64,000 bases of DNA from JBCCGG01 sp039029395 (GCA_039029395.1 JBCCGG010000002.1:124001-188000); one strand, 5' to 3'. Shown: positions 42,693 to 51,932, counted from the stretch's first letter. Notes: a model not told the origin generated them from the letters alone. Numbers and translations are program-made.

Positions 42693-43495
42693 GCGACTTC
42701 ACCGCCGATTGGCTGAGCCTGCGCGAGCCGCTCGACCAGACGGCCCGGGATTTGCGGCTGCTGCTCAAGCTGCTCGCCTGGCGCCGCACCAAGGGCGCGC
42801 TCGCCGTGGTCGACTTGGGCAGCGGCAGCGGCGCCAATCTGCGCTTCCTGGCGCCCCACCTGGCCGGCGGCCAGACCTGGCGCCTGGTCGAGCGGGACGG
42901 CGCCCTGCTGGTCGGCGCGACCTGGCCGCGCGATCCCGATGGCAAACTGACCGCCGAGCCCCTGGTCGCCGACCTGGCCCGGCTCGACCTGGACGAGCTG
43001 CTGGCCGGCGCCGACCTGGTGACCGCGTCGGCGCTGCTCGACCTGGCGGCGCCGGCTTGGCTCGCGCGTCTGGCCGCCGCCGCAAGCAAGCACCGCCCCG
43101 CGCTCTACATCACCTTGAGCTACGACGGCCGGGTCGAGCTTAGCCCCGGCGACCCCGACGACCGCGAGGTGCTGGCGCTGGTCAACCGCCATCAGGGCCG
43201 TGACAAAGGGCTTGGCGGGCCGGCGCTCGGCCCGGCCGCGGCGGACCACCTGGCGGCGCGCCTCGAGGCTGCGGGCTATCAGGTCGAGACCAGCCAGGCC
43301 GACTGGCGCCTCGACGCGGATCACGGGCCGGCCATCGCCCATCTGGTGGACGGCTGGGCGGCCGCGGCAACGGAGAGCGCGCCGGGACAAGCCGACATTA
43401 TCGCGGCTTGGCGCGACCGGCGTCTGGATTTGGCGCGTCGCGGCACCCTAGGGGGTCTGGTCGGACATTTGGATTTGCTCGCCCTCTGGCCTTAA
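42689..43495 (+). CDS. Class I SAM-dependent methyltransferase
   Basis: A 268-residue protein with the SAM motif I VVDLGSGSGANLRFLAP (~45-61) and later acidic strands LVTASALLDLAAP and ALYITLSYDG. Last gene of the dehydrogenase-PTPS-GT4 operon (ATGA overlap). It probably methylates the same small molecule or sugar. The 3' end overlaps the convergent RibD-like gene by 48 nt. Confidence 0.8.
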   Translation: MSDFTADWLSLREPLDQTARDLRLLLKLLAWRRTKGALAVVDLGSGSGANLRFLAPHLAGGQTWRLVERDGALLVGATWPRDPDGKLTAEPLVADLARLDLDELLAGADLVTASALLDLAAPAWLARLAAAASKHRPALYITLSYDGRVELSPGDPDDREVLALVNRHQGRDKGLGGPALGPAAADHLAARLEAAGYQVETSQADWRLDADHGPAIAHLVDGWAAAATESAPGQADIIAAWRDRRLDLARRGTLGGLVGHLDLLALWP

Positions 43496-44143
43496 ATCCA
43501 TGTGGAACAGCGTGTCGGCCCCCATGGCGAAGATCCGGCAGGGCGGGCGCAGAGCCCGATCCAAATGATCGACCGGCGGTAGGCGAAGGCCCGGGCGGCC
43601 GCCGCCGATGATCAGGGGCGCCACCGCGATCTGCAGAACGTCAAGCTGACCTTGAGTTAGAAAGTGTGAGACCGTGATCCCGCCGCCCTCCACGAAGATC
43701 CTGGATAGGCCGCGCGCCGCCAGCGCCTGCTTGAGCGCGCCCAGCCGGAGCACGCCCTGATCGGCGGCAACCTCCAAGACCTCGGCTTGGCCGTGCGTAG
43801 CCGCGCCCGGCACGGCGGCAATCACCAAACTGGGCGCCGCGCCGTCTTGAAAGACCCTGTGGTCCGCATCTAGGCGGCGCTTTGGGTCCAGGATTACGCG
43901 CAAGGGGTTGGTGCCGGTGACCTGGCGCACGGTCAGGCGCGGATCGTCCCGGGCCACGGTCTCGGCACCGACCACGACCGCGTCGGCAAGCGCCCGCATG
44001 CGGTGCAGATGGCGGATGTTTTCGGGCCCGGTGACGTAGTGGGATTGCCCCCCGCGGGTCGCGATAAAGCCATCCAGGCTCTGGCCCAAGTGGCCCAGTG
44101 TCCAGGCGCCCTGCCCGAGCGTTTCGTAGAGCGCTTCGCTCAT
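43448..44143 (-). CDS. RibD C-terminal-domain (dihydrofolate reductase-fold) reductase
   Basis: A 231-residue RibD_C reductase without deaminase domain: SLDGFIATRGGQSHYVTGPE, LADAVVVGAETVARDDPRLT, NPLRVILD and IFVEGGGITVSHFL. This fold reduces a ribosylamino-pyrimidine using NADPH in riboflavin and archaeal (ArfC) pathways. It is coupled by ATGA overlap to a creatininase-family gene, an ArfB-like neighbour. It lies tail-to-tail with the PTPS-GT-MT operon. Confidence 0.85.
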   Translation of the reverse strand: MSEALYETLGQGAWTLGHLGQSLDGFIATRGGQSHYVTGPENIRHLHRMRALADAVVVGAETVARDDPRLTVRQVTGTNPLRVILDPKRRLDADHRVFQDGAAPSLVIAAVPGAATHGQAEVLEVAADQGVLRLGALKQALAARGLSRIFVEGGGITVSHFLTQGQLDVLQIAVAPLIIGGGRPGLRLPPVDHLDRALRPPCRIFAMGADTLFHMDLRPEGEQIQMSDQTP

Positions 44144-44937
44144 GGCGCCGGATCGAAGGTGGCGAGCGGAAAGCGCGCGACCTCGGCGAGGATCTCGGCC
44201 AGCGCGCCGGCCATGTGATCGAGCAGGCGCCGGCCGGTCTCGGCATCGGCCGAGGCCGCGTTGCCGCAAGCCCCGGCCCGATTGAGATCCTGGGCCATCC
44301 AGGCGAATCCGGCCGGGCCGTGGGGGCCGAGCCACTTGTAGTCGCCGGCCATGTGCTCGGACAGCGAGCGGAAGTCGGCCAGCTTGTCCCGGCGCACCAG
44401 CGCCGGATGGAGGTGCAGCATCAGCGAGGTCTCGAAGGCGCCGCCGTGGATACCGTGGCGCAGCTCGTCCTCGGGGATCAGCCCTTCGGGCACGCCGAGC
44501 TGAAAGCTCGAAACCTTGGTCACCAGCATGGCCTGCTCGATGCGCAGGCGCTGGGCGACCATGTCGACGATCTGGGGCTGACCGCCGTGGCTGTTGAAAA
44601 TCACCAGCTTGCGCAGGCCGGCCCGGGCGACCCAACGTCCGAGCTCGCACCAAGCCGCGATCAAGGTTTCCGGCGATTGGCTGAGCGTACCGGCGAAGGC
44701 ACCGTGTTCGCCGCTCGCGCCGACGCTTTGCAGCGGTAGAACCAGGACGCTGAGCTCATCCGGCAGAACCTCCAAGCAGCGCGCAATCAGCCCGCTGGCG
44801 ATCGCGCTGTCGGTCGAAAGCGGCAAATGTGGCCCGTGCTGTTCGACCGCGCCGACCGGCAAAAGCGCGATCGCGTGCTCCCGGTCGAGCTCGGCGAAAT
44901 CTTCCGTCGTTAGGTTTTGCCAATACCTGCTTGGCAT
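44140..44937 (-). CDS. Creatininase-family amidohydrolase (ArfB/creatinine amidohydrolase-like)
   Basis: A 265-residue metal-dependent amidohydrolase. Metal ligands are visible in VGAVEQHGPHLPLSTDSAIA (Glu, His, Asp) and FNSHGGQPQ, with the later GGAFETSLML Glu. The family includes creatininase, MftE and the archaeal formamidopyrimidine deformylase ArfB. ATG 44937 with GGGGAA chosen over the more distal TTG/GTG at 45024. The 4-nt overlap with the RibD-like reductase suggests consecutive steps on a GTP-derived pyrimidine. Confidence 0.85.
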   Translation of the reverse strand: MPSRYWQNLTTEDFAELDREHAIALLPVGAVEQHGPHLPLSTDSAIASGLIARCLEVLPDELSVLVLPLQSVGASGEHGAFAGTLSQSPETLIAAWCELGRWVARAGLRKLVIFNSHGGQPQIVDMVAQRLRIEQAMLVTKVSSFQLGVPEGLIPEDELRHGIHGGAFETSLMLHLHPALVRRDKLADFRSLSEHMAGDYKWLGPHGPAGFAWMAQDLNRAGACGNAASADAETGRRLLDHMAGALAEILAEVARFPLATFDPAP

Positions 44938-45077
44938 CTTTGCTGTTCCCCATGTGACCGCTCGTGCCGTCGCGCGCCAGTTTAGGCGAATTTCGCGGCG
45001 CGCGCGCCCCTTAGAGAAGATCACCTTTGCACTTGTGAACCCGCGACTCCTGTCCTTACACTATTAACCTTGCGTGA

Positions 45078-45452
45078 GTGAGTGCCCCAATCGTGTCCGA
45101 GTTGGAGGAACAGGATTTAGATCGCTTCAGATCCCGCCTCGTGTCCCGGCGTGCCGAGCTAGCGGCGTTGGCCGAGAGCCGGGCGGAGGATCGCCAAGCG
45201 GTCGAGCTAGATCAGACGCGGGTGGGGCGGCTGTCACGCATGGATGCACTACAGGGGCAAGCCATGTCTCTTGCCACCCATAAACGCCGGCAAGACGAGC
45301 TGCGGCGAATCGAGCTGGCGCTGCAACGCCTCGACGCTGGCGAGTACGGCTACTGCACGGCCTGCGGCGTAGCGATCTCACCCAAGCGCCTGGACCTGGA
45401 TCCGGCGGTGCCGATCTGCATCGATTGCGCGGCCGCCGGCGAAAGGGAATGA
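45078..45452 (+). CDS. TraR/DksA family zinc-finger protein
   Basis: A 124-residue protein with an N-terminal coiled coil (RFRSRLVSRRAELAALAESR) and a C-terminal C4 zinc finger CTACG ... CIDC (~95-118). Shorter than DksA (151), like many DksA-like proteins that bind the RNA polymerase secondary channel. GTG 45078 start; no strong ribosome site, so a start at a downstream GTG (~45093) is possible. Single gene 84 nt before the amidase start. Confidence 0.85.
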   Translation: MSAPIVSELEEQDLDRFRSRLVSRRAELAALAESRAEDRQAVELDQTRVGRLSRMDALQGQAMSLATHKRRQDELRRIELALQRLDAGEYGYCTACGVAISPKRLDLDPAVPICIDCAAAGERE

Positions 45453-45535
45453 ACAAAGGGCTGGTTGCGGTCGTCCGAGACGGATAGCTTTGGGCCCTCG
45501 TCCGACGGACCTGGGTGAAAAAGGGCTATGCCGTA

Positions 45536-46990
45536 ATGTCTTCGACCGTGGTGTCTTCCTCCGACCTGCCGAGCGATCTGTGGCGCTTGAGCGCGGTCGA
45601 GGCGGTTGGGTTGCTGCGCGCCGGCAAAGTTTCGCCGCTCGAGCTGGTCGAGGCGGCGGTCCAGCGCATCGCGGACACCGACCCCCACCTCAATGCCATG
45701 CCGACCCTTTGCCTGGAGCGCGCCCGCGATCACGCCCGCGCCCTGATGGATCGGCCGGAGGCGCCTGAGGGTATGTGGCTCGGCGGACTGCCGATCGCGG
45801 TGAAAGATCTTGAGGACGTGGCCGGCGTGCGCACCACCTACGGCTCGCCGATCTACGCCGACCACGTACCGGAGACCTCGGACCACATGGTCGAGCGCCT
45901 GGAGGCGCGCGGCGCGATCGTCATCGGCAAGTCCAACACGCCGGAGTTCGGCGCCGGCGCCAGCACCTTTAACGAGGTTTTCGGCAAGACCCGCAATCCC
46001 TGGAATGTCGCCAAGTCGGTGGCCGGCTCGTCCGGCGGGGCGGCGGCCGCCCTGGCGGCCGGGCAGGTGTGGCTCGCCACCGGCTCGGACCTGGGCGGCA
46101 GCCTGCGCACCCCGGCCAGCTTCAATGGCGTGATCGGCTTGCGCCCGAGCCCGGGTCGGGTGCCGCGCGGACCCAAGGAGCTGCCGTTCCAGACTCTCTC
46201 GGTCGGCGGCCCCATGGCGCGCACTGCGAAGGACACCGCGCTGTTTCTGGACGCCATGAGCGGCCACCACGAGGGCGACCCCCTGGCTCTGCACGAGCCG
46301 GAGGAATCGTTCCTGGCCAGCCTCGAGTCCCGCCGGCGCTTGCCCAAGCGGGTCGCCTTCACCGCCGATCTGGGCTGTCTTCCGGTGGCGCGCGAGGTCG
46401 CCGAGATCTGTGCCGCCGCAGCCCGGCGCTTCGCCGAGCACGGCATCGCGGTCGAGGAGGCGACGCCCGACTTCACCGATGCACTGGAGACCTTTCAAGT
46501 GCTGCGCGCCGCGCTTTTCGCCGCCGAGATGGAGCCGATCCTGGCCGAGCATCGCGAGCATCTGAAGCCCGAGGTGATCTGGAACATCGAGAAGGGCATG
46601 GCGCTCAGTGCCGTCGCCATCGGCCGGGCCGAGCAGGCGCGCGGCGCGCTCTATCGGCGCATGACGGCTTTTTTCGAGACCTACGACCTGCTGCTCTGCC
46701 CGGCCGCCTGTGTCGCGCCCTTCGCCGTGGAAGAGCGCTACGTAAGCGAGGTCGAGGGCCACAAGTTCGACAACTACGTTGATTGGCTCGCCCACTGCGC
46801 CGCGATCACCATTACCTCCTGTCCGGCCCTTTCGGTGCCGGCCGGCCTGACCGCCGAAGGGATGCCGGTCGGGCTGCAGATCGTCGCCCCGCCACGGGGC
46901 GAGGCGGCGGCCCTGACCGGTGCCCTACTGCTCGAGGAACTGACCGGCCTGCACGATCACCTGCCGGTCGATCCGCGCGGCGTTCCATGA
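45536..46990 (+). CDS. Amidase signature family protein
   Basis: A 484-residue amidase. The catalytic Ser-cisSer-Lys triad lies in LPIAVKDLEDVAG (Lys), VAGSSGGAAAALAAG (cis-Ser) and GSDLGGSLRTPASF (nucleophilic Ser). The C-terminus CPALSVPAGLTAEGMPVGLQ is typical. It hydrolyses an amide of unknown identity. ATG 45536 chosen; GTG 45515 also possible. First gene of a four-gene operon: its stop overlaps the next start (ATGA). Confidence 0.9.
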   Translation: MSSTVVSSSDLPSDLWRLSAVEAVGLLRAGKVSPLELVEAAVQRIADTDPHLNAMPTLCLERARDHARALMDRPEAPEGMWLGGLPIAVKDLEDVAGVRTTYGSPIYADHVPETSDHMVERLEARGAIVIGKSNTPEFGAGASTFNEVFGKTRNPWNVAKSVAGSSGGAAAALAAGQVWLATGSDLGGSLRTPASFNGVIGLRPSPGRVPRGPKELPFQTLSVGGPMARTAKDTALFLDAMSGHHEGDPLALHEPEESFLASLESRRRLPKRVAFTADLGCLPVAREVAEICAAAARRFAEHGIAVEEATPDFTDALETFQVLRAALFAAEMEPILAEHREHLKPEVIWNIEKGMALSAVAIGRAEQARGALYRRMTAFFETYDLLLCPAACVAPFAVEERYVSEVEGHKFDNYVDWLAHCAAITITSCPALSVPAGLTAEGMPVGLQIVAPPRGEAAALTGALLLEELTGLHDHLPVDPRGVP

Positions 46991-47886
46991 CCGCCCAAGC
47001 CGCGCCCCAGGGCCAGCTCAACTATCCGCTCGGCGTCACCATGATGGTGATGGCGTGTCTGTGCCTGAGCACCGGTGGGCTGATCCTGCGCCACATGGAG
47101 AGCGCGAATGTCTGGCAAATCAGCTTTTACCGCTCGATCGCGCTGACCGCGAGCCTGCTGGTCTTCCTGTCGATCCGCTACCGGGGCCGTTTGAGCGCGC
47201 CGTTCCTCGGGATCGGCCGGGCCGGCCTGCTGGTCATGGTGTGCATAGCGCTCGGCTCGATCGCTTACATCGTCGCGCTCAGCCTGACCACGGTCGCCAA
47301 CGTCATGTTCTTGCTCGCCTCGGCGCCGCTGATGACCGCCGCACTGGCCTGGCTGCTGCTCGGCGAACGGGTCGACCGAGTCACCTTGCTGGCCATGATG
47401 GGCGCGCTCGCCGGGATCGGCATCATGGTGACCGACGGGCTGCGGGGCGGCCACCTGACCGGCAACCTGGTTGCCCTTTTCGCCGCCCTTGCCTTCGCCG
47501 TCATGGTGATCGCCATGCGCGGCGCGCGCGCCCGAGACATGGTGCCGGCCAGTTGCCTGGGCGGCGTGCTCGCCGCGGTGATCTGCCTGCCCCTTGTCCA
47601 ACCTCTGACCGGCGGGCTGGTGGTGAGCGGCCACGATCTGCTGCTCTCGATCCTGCTCGGCACGGTTCAGGTCGGCGCCGGGTTCCTGCTGATCACCCTC
47701 GCGACCCGCCACATTCCGGCGGCCGAAGTGGCGCTTCTGGCGCTCGGCGAGATCATCCTGGCGCCGATCTGGGTGTGGATTTTCGTCGCCGAGGTGCCGA
47801 GCCGTCTGGCGCTGATCGGCGGCGCCATTCTGCTCTCCGCGGTGGCCGGACAGGCCCTGCTGCGCCTGCGCCCGGTGCACCAATGA
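46987..47886 (+). CDS. DMT superfamily (EamA) transporter
   Basis: A 299-residue protein with ten membrane helices in two EamA halves (SALTTVANVMFLLASAPLMT-like segment in the first half; PAAEVALLALGEIILAPIWV in the second). EamA carriers export amino acids or metabolites. Translationally coupled both to the amidase upstream and the reductase downstream (ATGA overlaps). Transport of the amidase product or substrate is a plausible role. Confidence 0.9.
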   Translation: MTAQAAPQGQLNYPLGVTMMVMACLCLSTGGLILRHMESANVWQISFYRSIALTASLLVFLSIRYRGRLSAPFLGIGRAGLLVMVCIALGSIAYIVALSLTTVANVMFLLASAPLMTAALAWLLLGERVDRVTLLAMMGALAGIGIMVTDGLRGGHLTGNLVALFAALAFAVMVIAMRGARARDMVPASCLGGVLAAVICLPLVQPLTGGLVVSGHDLLLSILLGTVQVGAGFLLITLATRHIPAAEVALLALGEIILAPIWVWIFVAEVPSRLALIGGAILLSAVAGQALLRLRPVHQ

Positions 47887-48905
47887 GCGCGCCCGACCAC
47901 ACCACCGACGTGGTCATCGTCGGCGCCGGGCCGGTCGGCCTGTTCGCCGTCTTCGAGCTCGGCATGCTGTCCATCCGCAGCCATCTGGTGGACAGCCTGG
48001 ACGGGCCCGGCGGCCAGTGCACAGCGCTCTATCCGGAAAAACCGATCTACGACATTCCCGGCCTGCCGGAAGTCCAGGCCGGCGACCTGGTCGAGCGCCT
48101 GCGCCAGCAGGCCGCGCCCTTTCATCCGACCTATCATCTGGGCCAGCGGGTCGAGGCCCTTGCGAAGGACGGTGAAGGCTGGCGGGTGAAAACATCCAGA
48201 GGCACCACGATCTCCTGCCGGGCGGTGGTGATTGCGGCCGGTGGCGGCGCCTTCGGGCCGAACCGCCCGCCGCTTCCCGGCATCCGGGACTTTGAGGGCC
48301 GCGGCGTGTTCTACAGCGTCGCCCGGCGCGAGGATTTTCGGGGCAAGCGTCTGGTGATCGCCGGCGGCGGCGATTCCGCGCTCGACTGGACCCTGTCCCT
48401 GGCCGAGATCGCGGCCAAGATCCAGGTGGTGCACCGCCGCGCTAAGTTTCGCGGCGCGCCGGACAGCGTCGCCAAGCTGCACAAACTGGCCGAGTCCGGC
48501 GAGGTGGTCGAGCTTGTCGTCCCCTTTCAGCTCCATGGCCTGGAGGGCCGGGATGGGCTGCTCGAGGCGGTCACCGTGCGCAGCCTGGAGGGCGAGACCC
48601 GGCGCCTGGAGGCCGATGCCCTGCTCGCCTTCTTCGGGCTCTCGATGGACCTGGGGCCGATCGCCGAGTGGGGCCTGGCCCTCGACAACAAGACCCTGAA
48701 AGTTGACCCGGCGACCTGCCAGACCAGTCAGCCGGGGATCTTCGCGATCGGCGACGTCAACAGCTACCCCGGCAAGCTCAAGCTGATCCTCTGCGGCTTC
48801 GCCGAGGCGGCCATGGCGGCCCACGCGGTCCACCCGTTGGTTCACCCCGAACAGGCGCTCCATTGGGAGTACTCCACCACCAAGGGGGTGACGGAACTTT
48901 CATGA
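47883..48905 (+). CDS. Ferredoxin-NADP+ reductase, thioredoxin reductase-like type
   Basis: A 340-residue FAD/NAD(P) enzyme of the YumC/FNR2 type: TTDVVIVGAGPVGLFAVFEL binds FAD, DGPGGQCTALYPEKPIYDIP is the FNR2 hallmark, and VIAGGGDSALDWTLSL binds NADPH. The CxxC disulfide of thioredoxin reductase is absent. FAIGDVNSYPGKLKLILCGF near the end completes FAD binding. It supplies electrons between ferredoxin and NADP. Middle gene of the amidase-DMT-FNR-HupE operon. Confidence 0.92.
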   Translation: MSAPDHTTDVVIVGAGPVGLFAVFELGMLSIRSHLVDSLDGPGGQCTALYPEKPIYDIPGLPEVQAGDLVERLRQQAAPFHPTYHLGQRVEALAKDGEGWRVKTSRGTTISCRAVVIAAGGGAFGPNRPPLPGIRDFEGRGVFYSVARREDFRGKRLVIAGGGDSALDWTLSLAEIAAKIQVVHRRAKFRGAPDSVAKLHKLAESGEVVELVVPFQLHGLEGRDGLLEAVTVRSLEGETRRLEADALLAFFGLSMDLGPIAEWGLALDNKTLKVDPATCQTSQPGIFAIGDVNSYPGKLKLILCGFAEAAMAAHAVHPLVHPEQALHWEYSTTKGVTELS

Positions 48906-50188
48906 TGGTGTCGCGCCGCGTCTTGCCCCTGTTCGCGCTCTGCTTGTTCGGCCTCTTGGCTTGGTCCGAGGCGCGCGCTCACTTTCTGCTCAACGTCAAT
49001 GTGCGGATCATCATCGTCGAGCATCTGGACGACGGCTTGCGGGTCTACCTGCGGCTCTCCATGCCCTATCTGGTGGCCGACAAGATCGGGGCCGAGCAGG
49101 CGGACGGCACGGTCGAGGCGGCGCCCTACACGACAAACCGCATCGAGGAGGGGCAGCTCATGCACCTCCTGGACAAGGCGGCCTATTCGGAGGACCCTAC
49201 GGGCTTGGGGCGCCTGGTCGCCGACGGCCATCACATCACGGTCGAGGGCCGGGAGCTGCCGGCCGAGGTCGAGGTGGTGCGCGCCTATCCGGCAATCGCT
49301 CAGCCGCCCTTCGCCAATTTGGCCGAGGCCCAGCGCGCCTTCGAGGCAAGCGCCCTGTGGGACGAGGCCTGGGGCGAGAGCTTCGTCGGCGACACAGTGG
49401 TCGACGTGGTTCTTCGTTACCGCACCGACGGCCCGGTCCACGACTACGATTTCTCGAGCAGCCTGAACCCGGGCTTGGAGGGCCAGGAGGAGCAAGCCAA
49501 CCTGCTGCTCGATACCCACCCGGGCAGCGACCCGATTATCACCCGGGTGCGCGGCCTCTTGGACGAGCCGGTCGCGATCAGCCGCTCGGCTTGGGCGGCC
49601 GCCTACACCTTCTTTCTTGAGGGCGGGCGTCACATCCTGGAGGGTCTGGACCACGTGCTCTTCGTGCTCTGCCTGACCATCGGGGCGAGCGGCCTGAGCA
49701 ATCTTCTGTGGCGGGTCACCGGCTTCACCCTGGGCCACTCGGTGACCTTGATCCTGGGCTTCTTCGGCTACGTGCCGTCGGGCGCCTGGTTTATCCCCAC
49801 GGTCGAATCGGGCATCGCGCTCTCGATCATCTACGCCGGCGTCATCGCGGTCATGAACAAGCCCTCGGCCGGCACATTTTTGGTGACCACCCTGATCGGT
49901 CTGCTGCACGGCCTCGGTTTTTCCTTCGTGCTGCACGAGATCCTCAAGGTCGATTCGCCCAACCTCTGGCACAGCCTGGTCGCCTTCAACCTGGGCGTCG
50001 AGGCCGGCCAGGTGCTGATCGTGCTCGCGATCTATCCGGTGATCGTCCTCCTGCGCCGCAAGAGCCTGCAGGCGCTTTCGATCGGCCGCTGGATCGTCGC
50101 CACGCCCTGCATCGCGGTCGCCGCCTTCTGGACCGGCCAGCGGGTCAACCAAATCCTCGAGGTCTTCTGGCCCTCGGGGCAGGCATAG
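48902..50188 (+). CDS. HupE/UreJ family protein
   Basis: A 428-residue protein: signal peptide (VLPLFALCLFGLLAWSEARA), a ~220-residue periplasmic domain and a C-terminal membrane domain of six helices. It carries the HupE motif HILEGLDHVLFVLCLTIGAS and later GFTLGHSVTLILGFF and LIGLLHGLGFSFVLHE. HupE/UreJ proteins are linked to nickel or cobalt uptake. ATG overlaps the upstream stop. Its final ~190 nt are mirrored, decayed, at 52440-52695. Confidence 0.88.
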   Translation: MMVSRRVLPLFALCLFGLLAWSEARAHFLLNVNVRIIIVEHLDDGLRVYLRLSMPYLVADKIGAEQADGTVEAAPYTTNRIEEGQLMHLLDKAAYSEDPTGLGRLVADGHHITVEGRELPAEVEVVRAYPAIAQPPFANLAEAQRAFEASALWDEAWGESFVGDTVVDVVLRYRTDGPVHDYDFSSSLNPGLEGQEEQANLLLDTHPGSDPIITRVRGLLDEPVAISRSAWAAAYTFFLEGGRHILEGLDHVLFVLCLTIGASGLSNLLWRVTGFTLGHSVTLILGFFGYVPSGAWFIPTVESGIALSIIYAGVIAVMNKPSAGTFLVTTLIGLLHGLGFSFVLHEILKVDSPNLWHSLVAFNLGVEAGQVLIVLAIYPVIVLLRRKSLQALSIGRWIVATPCIAVAAFWTGQRVNQILEVFWPSGQA

Positions 50189-50324
50189 GTTCCCTCCCGC
50201 AAGCACCGGACGTCCGTCGCACCCCATAAGCGGTGATGCCCCCGCCAAGTGTCCTTATGCGGACCTTCTCACTGCGGAAGAAGGCGGGTGAGTGGGTTGC
50301 TTGACCCTCCCCAGGGGAACAGCG

Positions 50325-51902
50325 TTAGACCTGCTTCCAGGCCTCGAAGGCATCGACCAGACCGGCCCCAGTGGCGCCGTCGTTGCCAAAGCCAGCAGGT
50401 ATTGGACCGTTGTTTTCGTTGCTGGCGCCATTGGACGATCCCAAGACAACGTCACGACTCGAGCGGCGTAGGACACTCTTCACTTCGCCTGGCGTGAGGG
50501 ACGAATCCTTCTCCAGCAGCAAGGCGCAAACTCCGGCCAGTTGCGGCGCCGCAGCCGAGGTGCCACTGAACACGCCCCACCCTTCGCCGGCTAGCGTACC
50601 GTCGCCCTGTTGGTCGAGCTCTCCGCCCGGATCCACAGGGAGCATGATGTAGTGCGCGCCGTTGGCTGCCTCGCCGACCAACCCTGAGAAATCCGGCACG
50701 ATGCGCCCCGGATAGATCTTGCTTGTAAATGCACTGGCGTAGTCAGAAGCGTGCATGCTGCCGTCTTCCTCGACAAATACACCTCCGGCCGAGATGACTT
50801 GTGGCATCATGCCAGGAAAGGCTACGTGTCCATTGCCAGCCGAGAAGACGACGACCACACCGGCATCAACTGCGGCCTCAACCTCGGCCTCCAAGGCAAC
50901 GAGGCTATTTGGCAGTTGCGTCAAGTGATCGTTGCTGATTCTCTGTCCCAAGAAGTTGGTCGGGCAAAGATCAAAGCCAATGCTGACGCTGATCACCTGA
51001 GGGTTATGGCTCAACGCTTCCTGGAAGCCTTCCAGAAGACTGGCGCCATTGCTCGCGTTAGTCTCGTTGTCGAGCTTGACCCCCACGAAGTTCACATCGG
51101 GAGCAACGGCCAGGAGATTGGCCGATTCGCCGGTGCCATGGCCGTTGCCGTCACGGTCCACATGGGTGGCCCCAGGGGCGAGCACCGTCGTCGTGCGATA
51201 ACCCTGTTCCGTGAAGTAGGTATGACCATGTGCAAAGCCGCTGTCGACCATAGCCACGGTGACGCCTCGGCCAGTCGTGCCCGCTCGATGGACCTCCGGC
51301 ACGTTGAGTAGAATGTTCAGATCACCCGGGACCCGCAGATGATGATAATCGATCCGGGGCGGGATGGGCGAGGGAGGCGGCATCGGAAATCGTTGGTTCA
51401 GATAGATATGCGGCCACTGAATGTAGGCCTCGTCGATCAGTGACTTAACCTCCGGATCAGGGTTCCAGGCCGCGTCTTGGCCAGGATAGTAGAACGAGCG
51501 GGCCTGGCAGTTGATGGCGAGGCTCTTGTCCAGCTTGAACTCATCGAGTTTGGTGCCGAAGATTTTCTCGAAGTTCTTGCGGCTGGTGCGAGCCGACGCG
51601 GTAAGACGCCCACGCGTGGTGATCCGAAATCCAGCCCGTTGCAATCGCTCGATCGCCCGGCCAACGCTGCGTTCTTCCGGAACAAGGCTCCTGACGAGCC
51701 CCGCACTCATGCGAGCGCCGGTCGCGACTGGACCAGGTTGATCGCCGGGGCTAGGAAAGGTAATGGCAATGCGCAGCTCGTCGCCGGGCCCAGTCTGTTT
51801 GGCTATTGCGCCTTTTCGGCCACTGGTCTGCATTTTTTGAGCTTTTCGAGATACTTTGGAACGGCTTGTGGAACCGGATCCGCCTGATTTCTTTATAGCC
51901 AT
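50325..51902 (-). CDS. Subtilisin-like (S8) serine peptidase with N-terminal propeptide
   Basis: 525 residues. Catalytic residues are complete: Asp220 in VAMVDSGFAHG, His255 in DGNGHGTGES, oxyanion Asn357 in SAGNGH and Ser449 in SGTSAAAPQLAG. Residues ~1-40 are basic and not a normal signal peptide, so location is uncertain (cytoplasmic or leaderless). Residues ~75-125 form a propeptide-like domain (VGRAIERLQRAGFRITTRGR, then NFEKIFGTKLD) resembling pro-kumamolisin/I9 activation domains. A second, free copy of this domain is encoded 30 nt upstream. ATG has GAGGAT upstream. Lies between hupE and a broken hupE copy. Confidence 0.87.
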   Translation of the reverse strand: MAIKKSGGSGSTSRSKVSRKAQKMQTSGRKGAIAKQTGPGDELRIAITFPSPGDQPGPVATGARMSAGLVRSLVPEERSVGRAIERLQRAGFRITTRGRLTASARTSRKNFEKIFGTKLDEFKLDKSLAINCQARSFYYPGQDAAWNPDPEVKSLIDEAYIQWPHIYLNQRFPMPPPSPIPPRIDYHHLRVPGDLNILLNVPEVHRAGTTGRGVTVAMVDSGFAHGHTYFTEQGYRTTTVLAPGATHVDRDGNGHGTGESANLLAVAPDVNFVGVKLDNETNASNGASLLEGFQEALSHNPQVISVSIGFDLCPTNFLGQRISNDHLTQLPNSLVALEAEVEAAVDAGVVVVFSAGNGHVAFPGMMPQVISAGGVFVEEDGSMHASDYASAFTSKIYPGRIVPDFSGLVGEAANGAHYIMLPVDPGGELDQQGDGTLAGEGWGVFSGTSAAAPQLAGVCALLLEKDSSLTPGEVKSVLRRSSRDVVLGSSNGASNENNGPIPAGFGNDGATGAGLVDAFEAWKQV

Positions 51903-51932
51903 TTCAATATCCTCATATTCAAATTGGGTTTG

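Noticed and set aside
50325..51902. Sedolisin/kumamolisin (S53) assignment
   Set aside because: Propeptide resembles that of S53 enzymes, but the triad Asp220-His255-Ser449 with GNGHGT and GTSAAAP is S8 subtilisin type.
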